Of a DNA stretch of 64,000 bases, positions 8,343-17,099 are shown piece after piece. The first letter of the stretch is position 1, and each line of letters opens with the position of its first letter. The notes beneath the pieces are model-generated. The model searched no databases, was not told the origin of the DNA, and saw nothing but the letters and a program-made list of their open reading frames with translations. The position numbers and the translations under genes are program-made. This DNA comes from Alphaproteobacteria bacterium (lineage in GTDB: Bacteria; Pseudomonadota; Alphaproteobacteria; TMED109): assembly GCA_021296265.1 (NCBI GenBank), contig JAGWAT010000005.1:1-64000 (forward strand), in the 5' to 3' direction.

Positions 8343-9320
8343 ATGGCACTGCTGAAAGTCGACCGCCTGCGGGTCGAATTCCCCACGCGTCACCGCACCC
8401 TCGTCGCCGTCGACGATGTTTCCCTGTCGATCGATGCGGGAGAGGTCCTCGGCGTAGTGGGCGAATCGGGCGCCGGCAAGTCGGTAACCGGAGCGGCCAT
8501 CATCGGGCTCATCGAACCGCCGGGGCGGATCGCGGGCGGGGAGATCTGTTTCGCGGGCCGGCGCATAGACTGTCTGCCAGATGACGCCAAGCGTCGCATC
8601 CGGGGGAGGGAAATCGGCTCGGTCTTCCAGGACCCGCTGACCAGCCTCAATCCGCTTTTCACCGTCGGCCAGCAGTTGGTCGAAACCATTCTCACACACT
8701 CCGACCGATCCGCCGCAGACGCCCGCCGGCATGCGCTTCGCCTCCTTGGCGACGTTGGCATTCCGGCACCTGCACAGCGGATCGACGCCTATCCGCACGA
8801 ATTCTCGGGCGGGATGCGCCAGCGCGTGGTGATTGCCCTGGCTATCTGCGCAACCCCCCGGCTCATCATCGCGGACGAGCCGACCACCGCCCTCGACGTC
8901 TCGATCCAGTCGCAAATCATCGCGCTGCTCAAACGGCTGTGCCGGGAACACGGCACGGCGATCATGCTCATCACCCACGACATGGGCGTGATTGCCGAGA
9001 CCGCGGATCGCGTGGCCGTGATGTATGCGGGGCGCATCGTCGAAGTCGGGCGCGTCCGCCAGATCCTGAGATCCCCCAATCATCCGTATACCCGGGGTCT
9101 GATGGAATCGATCCCGCGCCTCGATAGCGACAGCGCACGTTTGGCGCAGATCGACGGGACCATGCCGCGCCTGCACGAAATCCCGGTGGGGTGCGCCTTC
9201 CATCCCCGGTGTCCGGACGCGTCGGACCGGTGCCGCGAGAATCGTCCCGCCTTGCGGATGGTGGACGATCCGGCAGCGGTCGCCTGCCTGCTCTTCGACG
9301 ACGGGCGCGCAGATGGCTGA
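8343..9320 (+). CDS. Dipeptide/oligopeptide ABC transporter ATP-binding protein (DppD type)
   Basis: A 325-residue ATPase that powers the importer. It shows Walker A GESGAGKS, the ABC signature FSGGMRQR, Walker B LIIADEPTTALD and the switch His in LITHDMG. The C-terminal oligopeptide-transporter extension includes the Cys-containing VGCAFHPRCPDASDRC, a DppD/F-type element that can bind an iron-sulfur cluster in some homologues. ATG at 8343 begins the usual MALLKVDRLRVEF strand; longer upstream open sequence is the out-of-frame permease gene. The stop overlaps the next ATPase start by 8 bases. Confidence 0.92.
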   Translation: MALLKVDRLRVEFPTRHRTLVAVDDVSLSIDAGEVLGVVGESGAGKSVTGAAIIGLIEPPGRIAGGEICFAGRRIDCLPDDAKRRIRGREIGSVFQDPLTSLNPLFTVGQQLVETILTHSDRSAADARRHALRLLGDVGIPAPAQRIDAYPHEFSGGMRQRVVIALAICATPRLIIADEPTTALDVSIQSQIIALLKRLCREHGTAIMLITHDMGVIAETADRVAVMYAGRIVEVGRVRQILRSPNHPYTRGLMESIPRLDSDSARLAQIDGTMPRLHEIPVGCAFHPRCPDASDRCRENRPALRMVDDPAAVACLLFDDGRADG

Positions 9321-10347
9321 CACCACCGAAGCGCTCGTCGAAATCCGCGATCTGGCGAAAACCTTCGACGTCTCGAAACCCTGGCTGGCGCGCCTCCTGG
9401 AAGGGATTCCGGTGCAGGCCCTCAAGGCGGTCGACGGCGTGGCGTTCTCGATCCGGCGGGGAGAAACCTTCAGCCTGGTGGGTGAATCCGGCTGCGGGAA
9501 GTCCTCCGTGGCGCGCATGGTGGTCGGCCTCGACCGGCCCACCCGGGGGAGTGTCGTCTTTGACGGAACCAATCTGGCGGCCCTCCGGCGGCGGGCGGAC
9601 ATCGCCCCGCTCCGCCGCCGGATGCAGATGATCTTCCAGGATCCGTACGCGAGTTTGAATCCTCGCTGGCGGGTGACGGACGTCGTGGCGGAACCGCTCG
9701 ATGCATTCGGGCTGGTCGGCAGCAGGTCGGAACGGACGGAAAAGGTGGCGGATATGTTGCAGCAGGTGGGCCTATCCCCGGACGACGGCCGCAAATATCC
9801 GCACGAATTCTCAGGGGGGCAGCGCCAGCGCATTTCCATCGCCCGCGCGCTTGCGGCCAACCCCGACTTCGTGGTGTGCGATGAACCGACCTCGGCGCTG
9901 GATGTGTCCGTCCAGGCGCAGATCCTCAATCTCATGAAGGACCTGCAGCAACGGTTCGGCCTGACATACCTGTTCATCAGCCACGACCTTTCGGTCGTCA
10001 ATCACGTGTCATCGCGCATCGGGGTGATGTACCTCGGACGGTTGTGCGAAGTCGCCGCCGCAAGCGACCTGTTCCGCCACCCCCAGCATCCGTATTCACG
10101 CTTGCTGCTTGATACGATCCCGGATGTCGCCATGGCCGGACGCGCACGGGCGCCGGTGCCGGGCGAAGTCCCGGATCCGATCGATCCGCCGCCGGGCTGC
10201 GCCTTTCACCCGCGATGCCCGTTCGCCGGCGAACGATGCCTGCAGGAAAGGCCGGAACCGGCGCAATACGGACATAGCACGGTCGCTTGTCATGCCGTGG
10301 AGGAGCGGCGCATACCGCCGTTCAGCAGATCGAACCCCGGACGGTGA
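9313..10347 (+). CDS. Dipeptide/oligopeptide ABC transporter ATP-binding protein (DppF type)
   Basis: A 344-residue second ATPase. Walker A is GESGCGKSS, the signature is FSGGQRQR, Walker B is FVVCDEPTSALD and the switch region is FISHDLSVV. An insertion after the first strand (SKPWLARLLEGIPVQALKAV) is common in DppF/OppF. The C terminus has the GCAFHPRCPFAGERC Cys motif. It pairs with the DppD-type protein encoded immediately upstream, with 8 bases of overlap. It closes the operon; no obvious T-run terminator follows. Confidence 0.92.
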   Translation: MADTTEALVEIRDLAKTFDVSKPWLARLLEGIPVQALKAVDGVAFSIRRGETFSLVGESGCGKSSVARMVVGLDRPTRGSVVFDGTNLAALRRRADIAPLRRRMQMIFQDPYASLNPRWRVTDVVAEPLDAFGLVGSRSERTEKVADMLQQVGLSPDDGRKYPHEFSGGQRQRISIARALAANPDFVVCDEPTSALDVSVQAQILNLMKDLQQRFGLTYLFISHDLSVVNHVSSRIGVMYLGRLCEVAAASDLFRHPQHPYSRLLLDTIPDVAMAGRARAPVPGEVPDPIDPPPGCAFHPRCPFAGERCLQERPEPAQYGHSTVACHAVEERRIPPFSRSNPGR

Positions 10348-11308
10348 GGTCGCCCGTGAAGAGGCAGCGATCCCGGGGCGTATGCAGGGACCGGATCGAC
10401 GACTGCCGTGAAGACTGACGGCGTCGTTCAAGCAGCTGCTAGCGGATCAATCCAGGGAATTCTTGCTCGCGGTTGCGCGAACGACCCCTCTACGGTGCCG
10501 CCCGTGCGTTCGGACCGGACGGGGCTGGGCACTACAGCACTGAAGCGAGAGCGTGAGCAGGATGGTGGGGCCCGCTTGCACCGCAAACGGACTGTCCGCA
10601 CGCGTACTTCGGTCCGCTCCTGCAGCTGATCCGGCCCCCCGACAAGCCATCGCGTACCTGCGCTGGGCTTCTCTTGGTGGCCATTGTGTGGCTGGGCCGC
10701 CACCCGCATCATCGCCCCCGATCAGAATGCGGAACCGGTAGTCATGGGAAGATCAAATGTGGTGAAAAATATGGCAATAGGTTTAAGTACTCGGTCAGCA
10801 AATCCGTTGGAGCCTCGACGCAACAACTCTTCATCCCCCCGGAGCTTCATCTCACCGCGGTGCCGGAATGTCAAACGGGTCGCCATGGCCAAGACCAGCC
10901 GCGATGCTGCGAACATTGGGGTCGAACGCCAGTCACTCGAGCAATGTGGTCGATTGCGGATCGCAAGCGAGCCGTCGGAAACCGGTTCCGACTGCCAGTA
11001 CCAGAAGCATTTTTCGGTACGCACCGAGATGTTCGACCGGACATGCAGCCGACCATTTCCGCCCAGCGTCAAACTTTGACCTATCGGACCGCCCAGAGGG
11101 CCGACTCGCCTGCAACTTGTTCGTCCGGGCGCCCTCGGCGCGCCCCCGGCTTCGCCCGCGTACACGCTTGAGCACGACAGCAGCCCGCCGTTCGGGCCCC
11201 AGTAGCCAATAGTCGCACCGCTCGTCTCCCTTCCAGCCTTGCCCGATTGGATCCGGTTGACCCCGGAAACGGGGAGGTCGTTGCCTGTCCCGGAAAAACA
11301 GAATCACC
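10348..11308. other. Unassigned 961-base region
   Basis: The longest stretch in the window without a recognisable gene. Open frames of 100-165 codons occur on both strands, but their translations are low-complexity, rich in Arg, Ser and Pro, overlap each other and match no family I know. Bases about 10740-10830 are distinctly more AT-rich than the surroundings. The region may hold a decayed gene or a long upstream region for the haloperoxidase-like gene. Confidence 0.45.
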
Positions 11309-12701
11309 ATGCACCATTCAAGATGGCACTTCCTGGCTGCCGGAGCGGCAGCCGCATCCGTGGGTTCGCTCACTGCCTGCGTCGGCCCCCAGGTGGCCAC
11401 GTATGGGCACTCGTCGTCCTACGCCACCCAAGTTCTGAAACCGGAAAAGCGGAACACAATCTTCCACTGGGTGGACGTGGCACTCCAGCAGGTGCGCGAC
11501 CAACGGGTCCTGGTCCCTCGCGCCGCTTACAACTACGGCCTGGCCATGTCCGCAGGCTTCCTGGCGGCAAATGGGATCATCCAAGCCTACGAGGAGCCCT
11601 TTGGGGTCGGTCCTGGCCCCACCGCGCCGATCCCGAGGTCGCGTACGGCGTGGCTTTTTTGCTACTGCGGCGGCAGAGGCATTTCAGCAACCATTTCTCC
11701 TGGAGCGAATGGCCTTCCTCAATCGTTTTCCGGGAAGCGAGGCGAAATCCCTGGGAGTCCACTGGGGCCGGGCAGTCGGCCGCCACGTGATCAAGATGAG
11801 GGTCGACGACGGGTCCGAGCCCGGCGAGGTGAACTATTACCTAGACCGCTACCAAAAGCGCGCGGATGCACTCCGCTGGCTCCCAACCGGACCGTTCTAC
11901 GGTGCCCGGCCCGGCCCAGCGTTCGGCTCGTTCGACCGAGGTCTCTATCCGGGCCAAGGTCAGATCAAGCCCTGGACGATGACCAGTGGCTCGCAGTTTC
12001 GCCCTGCCAATTTCTACGACCCGGCAAGTCCCGAATTCGCCGAGACATTTGACGTGATTCGTTTGCTTGGAGGAATGGATAGCGATATTCGCACTGCTGA
12101 CGAGTCGGAGATCGCGCTGTTCTGGGAGGACGGTCCCTGGGGCGTCACTCCTCCCGGCCATTTCATCTGTATCGCGATGCAGATCCTGCAGGACCGCGAT
12201 CTCAGCTTCATCGAACTCGCGCGTGCGTTCGCCTTGCTCGGAATGACCCAGTGCGATGCCTCCATTTGCGCCTGGGACTGCAAGTACGACTACGACATCG
12301 TTCGCCCTGAAAGCGCCATCCGGGTGCGGGCCCCAGACTTCAAGAATCCCGACCCTCGCGTGGCGCAGGATTCAAGCTGGCACAGCTACATCCCGACGCC
12401 GGAGTTCCCGTTGTACACGTCGGGACACTCGACGTTTGGGGCTGCGGCTGCCGAGATGATCACGCTGCTGTATGGCCGTGATGACGTTGCGTTTTCCGGC
12501 CAGTCACCCGACCAGGTGCTGTGGCCGCGGTTGAACGGTGTCACACGGCACTGGACGAGCCTGTCCCATATGGCTGAAGAGAATGGGATGAGCCGGCTCT
12601 ACGGCGGCGTCCATTGGGAAATGGACCACACGGCCGCCATGAAAGCCGGTCGCGCGATTTCCCGTCAGGCCTTTCGGGTCACCTTCCCGGCCAAGGTCTA
12701 G
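11309..12701 (+). pseudogene. Vanadium-dependent haloperoxidase-like (PAP2-fold) lipoprotein, frameshifted twice
   Basis: The conserved vanadate-binding residues are present: Lys and Arg in CKYDYDIVRPESA, SGH in YTSGHSTF, and Arg/His in SRLYGGVHWEMD. Such enzymes oxidise halides with peroxide, and relatives act as acid phosphatases. The N terminus (HFLAAGAAAASVGSLTAC) looks like a lipoprotein signal. The reading frame changes twice. It leaves the first frame between about 11594 and 11620, runs briefly as RADPEVAYGVAF, then shifts again at a run of six T (11655-11660) into ATAAAEAFQQPF. One added base at each point restores a normal family sequence. Either a pseudogene or two homopolymer errors. 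The porin-like gene starts 4 bases later. Confidence 0.75.
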
Positions 12702-12705
12702 AACG

Positions 12706-13732
12706 ATGGCGTTCCGGTACCTGAACGGGCCTGTTTTCGGTCTTGGCGTTGCCCTGATTTTCCTTCCCGCGACATCCGGGATCGCCGCAGCCCAAGAACT
12801 TTCCCTCAACTACGAGAGCCTGTCGTCACTAGAGGAGCCGCTCGCAACCGAAATTGGTGACATCACCCTGGTGCTGACCGGTCTTCTCGACATCTCGATG
12901 TCCAATGGCTCGGAAGATAACGGTGCACCCGATGCCAGCTTGATTGGTAATGCCCAAGTGGCGGCCCTGGGCCAGCTGGCGGGTTTCGTTGACCTACTTC
13001 GGCCAGTATGCGACGGATGCTGCGATCGGGCTTCGTTCGGACGAACAATTCATCGATAACGGGGCGATCTCCGTTGGGAGCGCGTGGGGAACGCTACTGG
13101 TCGGCGATGTCTCCGGGATCGTTCGTGAGCAGACTCGACGGCGGCGCGGTGCCGGGAACGGTATCCTCGCATTCGACGATGTCCTGGGTCATCTCGATGA
13201 TCCTGGAGCCGGCTATCACGGCCGGTTCGGGCCGTGGGTGGTAAGCGCCGTGGTGGATCGGGACGGTAACCTCGATGTCGGGGCAACGTTCCAGAGGCCA
13301 GCCGGCAACCGGGACTACCGTATCGCCTTCGGAGCCACTGACGCGGTGTATCGCACGGCCGATGGCTCGGGACGATTCGATACCCGAGCGGTGGCGGCAG
13401 TCGCGGAGATGATCTACGGCAGCACCACCTATGACGCCGGCGTGAGCCTGGAACGCCTAACTTCGATCACCCGGAAAGCCGACCGCTGGTTCGTTTCCGC
13501 CGGCGCGCGCACAAAGGCCGGCGTGGTTGGAATATCCATCGGCGCACACTTCGGACGGATCGAGGGGCAGGATGAGTTCTCGGCCGCCTTGGGTCTTCAG
13601 TACGACATTGCCCGGGGCCTGTCTGCAAATCTGGGATTCAACCACGCGCGCGCCAACATCGTGATCGATGACGCAACGTTCATGGATATCGACGAAACCG
13701 AGGTCGTCGTTTCCATCAGGTACAGCTTCTAG
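12706..13732 (+). pseudogene. Outer-membrane porin-like beta-barrel protein, one frameshift
   Basis: The N terminus is a signal peptide (VFGLGVALIFLPATSGIAAA) followed by acidic, strand-like sequence. The rest alternates hydrophobic and polar residues and ends in the aromatic SIRYSF expected of an outer-membrane barrel recognised by the Bam machinery. The frame breaks near 12969-12971. Removing one G from the GGG run changes ...VAALGQ to ...VAALASWRVSLTYFGQY, joining the two halves into about 341 residues. It probably shares a transcript with the haloperoxidase-like gene 4 bases upstream. It resembles alphaproteobacterial general porins in layout, but its pore specificity is unknown. Confidence 0.7.
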
Positions 13733-13740
13733 CCGGGCTG

Positions 13741-13761
13741 CATCGGGCCACAGGCCCGATG
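13741..13761 (+). terminator. Strong hairpin after the porin-like gene
   Basis: CATCGGGCC (13741-13749), a three-base loop ACA, then GGCCCGATG (13753-13761): a perfect nine-base-pair stem eight bases after the stop codon. No T run follows, so it may be a Rho-dependent or mRNA-stabilising structure and not a classic intrinsic terminator. Confidence 0.6.
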
Positions 13762-13994
13762 AAATCCCGACCGACGTAAGCCGTTCCTACCGGGACGAGG
13801 ACAGCCAGACAAAGCCGCCACGGTGAGACCCACGCGGCAACACAAGAAGGCAGGCCGATCGAGGAGTCGGCGCGGGCGTGGTGGTGGGGCATCCGAGGGA
13901 CATCGGGAGGCTCCCTGACTGGTGCGGGACCCGGCGACTGGTACGCGCAGGCGCCCCGGCGAGCAAAGGAGCTGCCGCCGGGAACTCGAGCAGC

Positions 13995-14981
13995 CTACCC
14001 GCGGTTCACGGGAACATGCTGTCCGCTTCCCGGGGCCTCCTCCCAGTACGGGGTTGGAGTAAAGCGCTCTACCAAGAAGTCGACGAACGACCGGACCTTA
14101 TTGGAGAGGTGCCGGTTGGCGGGGTAGAGCGCGTGAATGGCCGTGTCGATAGCGGCGGGTGACGCCCGACAACCACCCAAGATCTGAATCAATCGGCCAC
14201 ACTGCACTTCGTGGCCCACCAACCAGGACGGCAGCAACGCGACACCGAGACCGCCCAGCGCCGCTGCATGGAGCGCTTCGGTGTTGTTGGTCCGCAGATT
14301 GCCCGCGACACGCACTTCCACGGGGCCGCCCGGCCCCTCGAGATTCCAGTTCACATTGCCTTGGTGACGGGTATAGACGAGACAATTGTGGGCCGTCAGG
14401 TCCAAGGGCTGCTTGGGCATCCCCGCCCGCGCGAGGTACGCGGGGCTGGCACACAGGATCCGGTGATTGGCAGCGAGCCGGCGCGCGATCAGGCTTGAAT
14501 CTTCAAGTTCGCCCACGCGTATGGCGACGTCCGCGCCAACCTCGAGAAGATCGACAAAGTTGTCGGTCAGGGTCAGTTCGATCCGTACCTCGGGAAAGCG
14601 AGAGAGAAACGCCGGGATGGCTGGTGCGATATGGCGGACGCCGAATGAGACGGGGGCATTGACGTGCAAGATCCCGCGTGGCGCCCGTTCAAGATCAGAA
14701 ACAGCAGTCGTTGCTTCGTCGAGTTCCGCCAGGATCCGCGAGATCCGTTCGAAGTAGAGGCGTCCAGCCTCGGTGAGGCTGAGATTCCGCGTGGTGCGCA
14801 GCAACAACTGCGCACCAACACTGTCTTCCAGGGAGGCGATCTGTCGTGACACCGACGAAGGGGCAATACCGAGACGGCGGCCCGCAGCGGAGAAACTTCC
14901 CATTTCGACCGTCGCGGTGAAGAGCCGGATAGCGTTCAGCGTCGGCATTGGCTTCATCTTTGCGTTATTCGCAATAATCAT
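13995..14981 (-). CDS. LysR-family transcriptional regulator
   Basis: The N-terminal winged helix-turn-helix (LNAIRLFTATVEMGSFSAAG, then LGIAPSSVSRQIASLE) is followed by a LysR substrate-binding domain (RGILHVNAPVSFGVRHIAPA, ADVAIRVGELEDSSLIARRL). Full length is 328 residues from ATG 14981; ATGs at 14957 and 14948 would give more typical LysR N termini. It belongs to the large CrgA/AaeR-like subgroup. It diverges from a small-protein gene starting at 15061, and the AT-rich space between contains a palindrome, so it probably regulates that gene and itself. The inducer is unknown. Confidence 0.9.
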   Translation of the reverse strand: MIIANNAKMKPMPTLNAIRLFTATVEMGSFSAAGRRLGIAPSSVSRQIASLEDSVGAQLLLRTTRNLSLTEAGRLYFERISRILAELDEATTAVSDLERAPRGILHVNAPVSFGVRHIAPAIPAFLSRFPEVRIELTLTDNFVDLLEVGADVAIRVGELEDSSLIARRLAANHRILCASPAYLARAGMPKQPLDLTAHNCLVYTRHQGNVNWNLEGPGGPVEVRVAGNLRTNNTEALHAAALGGLGVALLPSWLVGHEVQCGRLIQILGGCRASPAAIDTAIHALYPANRHLSNKVRSFVDFLVERFTPTPYWEEAPGSGQHVPVNRG

Positions 14982-14996
14982 GTGATCAATTTATGG

Positions 14997-15010
14997 ATTG
15001 TAATCACAAT
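14997..15010. promoter_or_regulatory. Palindromic candidate LysR operator
   Basis: ATTGT-AATC-ACAAT is a perfect 5-base inverted repeat with a 4-base spacer. It lies between the divergent LysR and small-protein starts, in an AT-rich patch unlike the surrounding GC-rich DNA. A second dyad, TTATT-CGC-AATAA, lies at 14965-14977, inside the first codons of the longest LysR frame. Position and symmetry suit a LysR-type binding site; binding itself is inferred. Confidence 0.45.
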
Positions 15011-15060
15011 ATGGGAAACTAGTTTCTTTCACAAGACAACCCGAACCCGGAGTGAAATCG

Positions 15061-15234
15061 ATGATCACTACACAACCCACCCCGTCACCGGCAGAGATCG
15101 ATCAGGCTGTCGCCCGCGCCCGACAACAGCGGAGCCAGGCCTTCGCGGACGCGTTTACGTGGCTCAAGGCCCTCGCCGCAACTGGCTTTGCAAAGTTGCG
15201 CCAGGAGCCCGTCCCTTGGGCCCGGGCGGCCTGA
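15061..15234 (+). CDS. Small protein of unknown function, divergent from the LysR gene
   Basis: 57 residues from ATG 15061, with GGAG eight bases upstream. The middle is a predicted amphipathic helix (EIDQAVARARQQRSQAFADAF) followed by a more hydrophobic segment (LKALAATGFAKL). This layout, a short basic/alanine-rich helix of about 50 residues, resembles several alphaproteobacterial small-protein families, but I cannot name one. The good ribosome site and the divergent regulator support it being real. It may be membrane-peripheral. The ORF ends before a region with no further genes on this strand. Confidence 0.55.
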   Translation: MITTQPTPSPAEIDQAVARARQQRSQAFADAFTWLKALAATGFAKLRQEPVPWARAA

Positions 15235-15398
15235 GCGGGTATCCCTGTCCGCCGTCGCCGTATCGTGCGGCGATGCCGGAGGGGGTGATGGTGACGCCGA
15301 CCCGCTGCACCCACCGTCCCAGGGCCAGCCGGAGCTGCTTCAATCGTCGGGTTCGGTCAGGGAGGGGGTGTCGCCGCGGCGTTTGGTCACGGGCCGCC

Positions 15399-15782
15399 TC
15401 AGAACATGCCGTTGGCATGGGCACTCGCCTCCGGCATTTCCTGCAGCACGTCCCAGTGCTCGACGATCTTTCCGGCTTCGTCGAGCCGGAAGATATCCAT
15501 GCCGGCATATTCGAGTCCGCCGGGCCAAATCTGGTGACAATGAAGGACGACGAGATCTCCTTCCGCGACCACCCGTTTCACCTCGACCCGTTTTCCCGGG
15601 TACTCGCGCGCCATGCGTTCGAAATAGTCGATGAAGCCGTCCTTGCCCGTGGCGACGTCCGGGTTGTGCTGAATGTAGTCGTCGCCGACGAAGCGCTCGA
15701 CCGCTTCCCGCGGCCGAGACCCGTTGAACATCAGTTCGTAGAAGGCGACGACGTTGGATTTGTTCTGGTCAGGATCGGTCAT
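15399..15782 (-). CDS. SnoaL-like / NTF2-fold protein
   Basis: 127 residues with the cone-shaped NTF2-like fold signature of the SnoaL polyketide-cyclase family: NVVAFYELMFN at the start, RFVGDDYIQHNPDVATGKDGF in the middle, and IFRLDEAGKIVEHWDVLQ near the end. Many bacterial members have no proven enzyme activity, while others are isomerases or cyclases. No polyketide genes are nearby. A short-chain dehydrogenase is encoded about 400 bases upstream on the same strand and could be functionally linked, but the gap argues against tight co-expression. Confidence 0.85.
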   Translation of the reverse strand: MTDPDQNKSNVVAFYELMFNGSRPREAVERFVGDDYIQHNPDVATGKDGFIDYFERMAREYPGKRVEVKRVVAEGDLVVLHCHQIWPGGLEYAGMDIFRLDEAGKIVEHWDVLQEMPEASAHANGMF

Positions 15783-16190
15783 GACGGTATTTCTGGAGGC
15801 TGGGGGCGGACCCTGCCCGCGTGTAATCGCCGGCAGCAGAGCGCGCCTGCAGCGCCGCCTACTCGACGGCGGCGAGTTGCTTGAAGGGCGAGCGGGCGTC
15901 GAGCACGTCCCGATGCACGCTCAGCTGGTCGCCTTCGGCGCAGAAACTATCCATCATGTCAGCCGCGTAGGAGAGAGCGGGCCCAGCGCCCATGGGCTTG
16001 TCCGGCCGAGAGCGCCTGTGGCCGTGCGATCGCCCCCGGCTCCTCGTCTGACGCAGGCGGTTCTCACCACCGGAGGAGCTCGGCACAAGTGAACCCGTAA
16101 CCGGAACAACGGTTACCTCTGGAATAGTCGCACGCCCCTCCGATGTTACTGACGCGGACGACGGTCCGCCTTGCAAGCGCAACGGGTGCC
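15783..16190. other. Intergenic region, no supportable gene
   Basis: 408 bases between the SnoaL-like gene and the end of the short-chain dehydrogenase gene. A minus-strand frame ending at 15859 has a plausible-looking tail (...MMDSFCAEGDQLSVHRDV...) but an arginine-rich, featureless front, so it could be a degraded relic. The region also holds the inverted repeat described at 16097-16116. Confidence 0.4.
16097..16116. repeat. Perfect 7-base inverted repeat
   Basis: GTAACCG, six-base spacer, CGGTTAC. It lies about 75 bases beyond the stop of the minus-strand dehydrogenase gene and 315 bases before the SnoaL-like start. It could be a hairpin that ends the dehydrogenase transcript or an operator for the SnoaL-like gene. 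There is no adjacent T run. Confidence 0.4.
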
Positions 16191-16982
16191 TCAAATGTAC
16201 GTGCGCACCACCCCCCCGTCGACACGCAGGGACGCGCCGTTGGTGGCCGATGAAGCCTTGCTGCACACGTAGCAGATCATGTTTGCGACTTCGTCAACGG
16301 TCGCGTATCGCCGCAGCAGTGACGACGTGCGCCGCAGGCGGAACGTATCGCCCTGCACATCCTCGATCGTGCGGTTCTCGTCCTTTGCGCGCTCCCCGAG
16401 GCGCTCCTCCTGGGTCTCGACCCAAGTCGGGCCGGGCAGGACGGAATTGACCGTCACGCCGGTTCCGGCCGTGGTCTCCGCGAGCCCGCGTCCGATGGCA
16501 AGCTGCGCCGCCTTGGTGAAGCCGTAGTGAATCATCTCGGGTGGGATGAACACGCCGGACTCGCTCGAGACAAACACGACGCGACCCCAATCCTTGCGCC
16601 GCATCGCGGGCAGATAGTGGCGCGCCATTCGGACGCCGCTCATCACGTTGATCTGGAAATAGTCGAGCCACATCGCGTCGTCGATCTCGTCAAACGGGCG
16701 CATCTCGTAGATGCCCATGTTGTTCACCAGGATGTCGGCTTCCGGCACCGCCGCGATTACGCGGGAGCAACCTCCCGCATCGCCCAGGTCACCGGCCACT
16801 CCCTCTCCTGCCGATCCCGCCGCTTCCTGGAAACGCTGCAGTCCCTTCGCCACCGAATCGTCGGTGCGCCCGTGCAGAACAACGCGAGCCCCCATCTGGG
16901 CGAGCCCAACCGCTGTGGCAAAGCCAATCCCCCGCGTGGAACCGGTGACGAGCGCCGTCCGCCCCTGAAGGTCAAGATCCAT
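16191..16982 (-). CDS. Short-chain dehydrogenase/reductase
   Basis: A 263-residue SDR enzyme. The nucleotide-binding motif GSTRGIGFA sits near residue 15, NNMGIY follows, and the catalytic Ser and Tyr-x3-Lys are in VFVSSESG and YGFTKAAQ. The ending GASLRVDGGVV is typical. It should reduce a carbonyl or oxidise an alcohol with NAD(P); the substrate is not predictable. ATG at 16982 is chosen because residues added by a start at 17060 precede the canonical first strand. The gene lies 117 bases downstream of purA on the same strand. Confidence 0.9.
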   Translation of the reverse strand: MDLDLQGRTALVTGSTRGIGFATAVGLAQMGARVVLHGRTDDSVAKGLQRFQEAAGSAGEGVAGDLGDAGGCSRVIAAVPEADILVNNMGIYEMRPFDEIDDAMWLDYFQINVMSGVRMARHYLPAMRRKDWGRVVFVSSESGVFIPPEMIHYGFTKAAQLAIGRGLAETTAGTGVTVNSVLPGPTWVETQEERLGERAKDENRTIEDVQGDTFRLRRTSSLLRRYATVDEVANMICYVCSKASSATNGASLRVDGGVVRTYI

Positions 16983-17099
16983 TGCTGCGTTCCTTCCGAA
17001 ATAGACGTTGTCCGCTGCCGGCACGAGCGAACCGACCGCGCCGGTGCACGGCCCGGGCATCCTGCCCGCGCACCGACCGGAACACGCTGGTTGCCGGGT

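Noticed and set aside
8040-10001. Very long minus-strand open frame (about 650 codons)
   Set aside because: It lies antisense to two clear ABC ATPase genes; GC-rich codon bias creates long open antisense frames and the translation is Arg/Ser-rich without motifs.
10674-11171. Overlapping open frames on both strands that might be a transposase relic
   Set aside because: No DDE or other transposase motif, no terminal inverted repeats and no target duplication seen.
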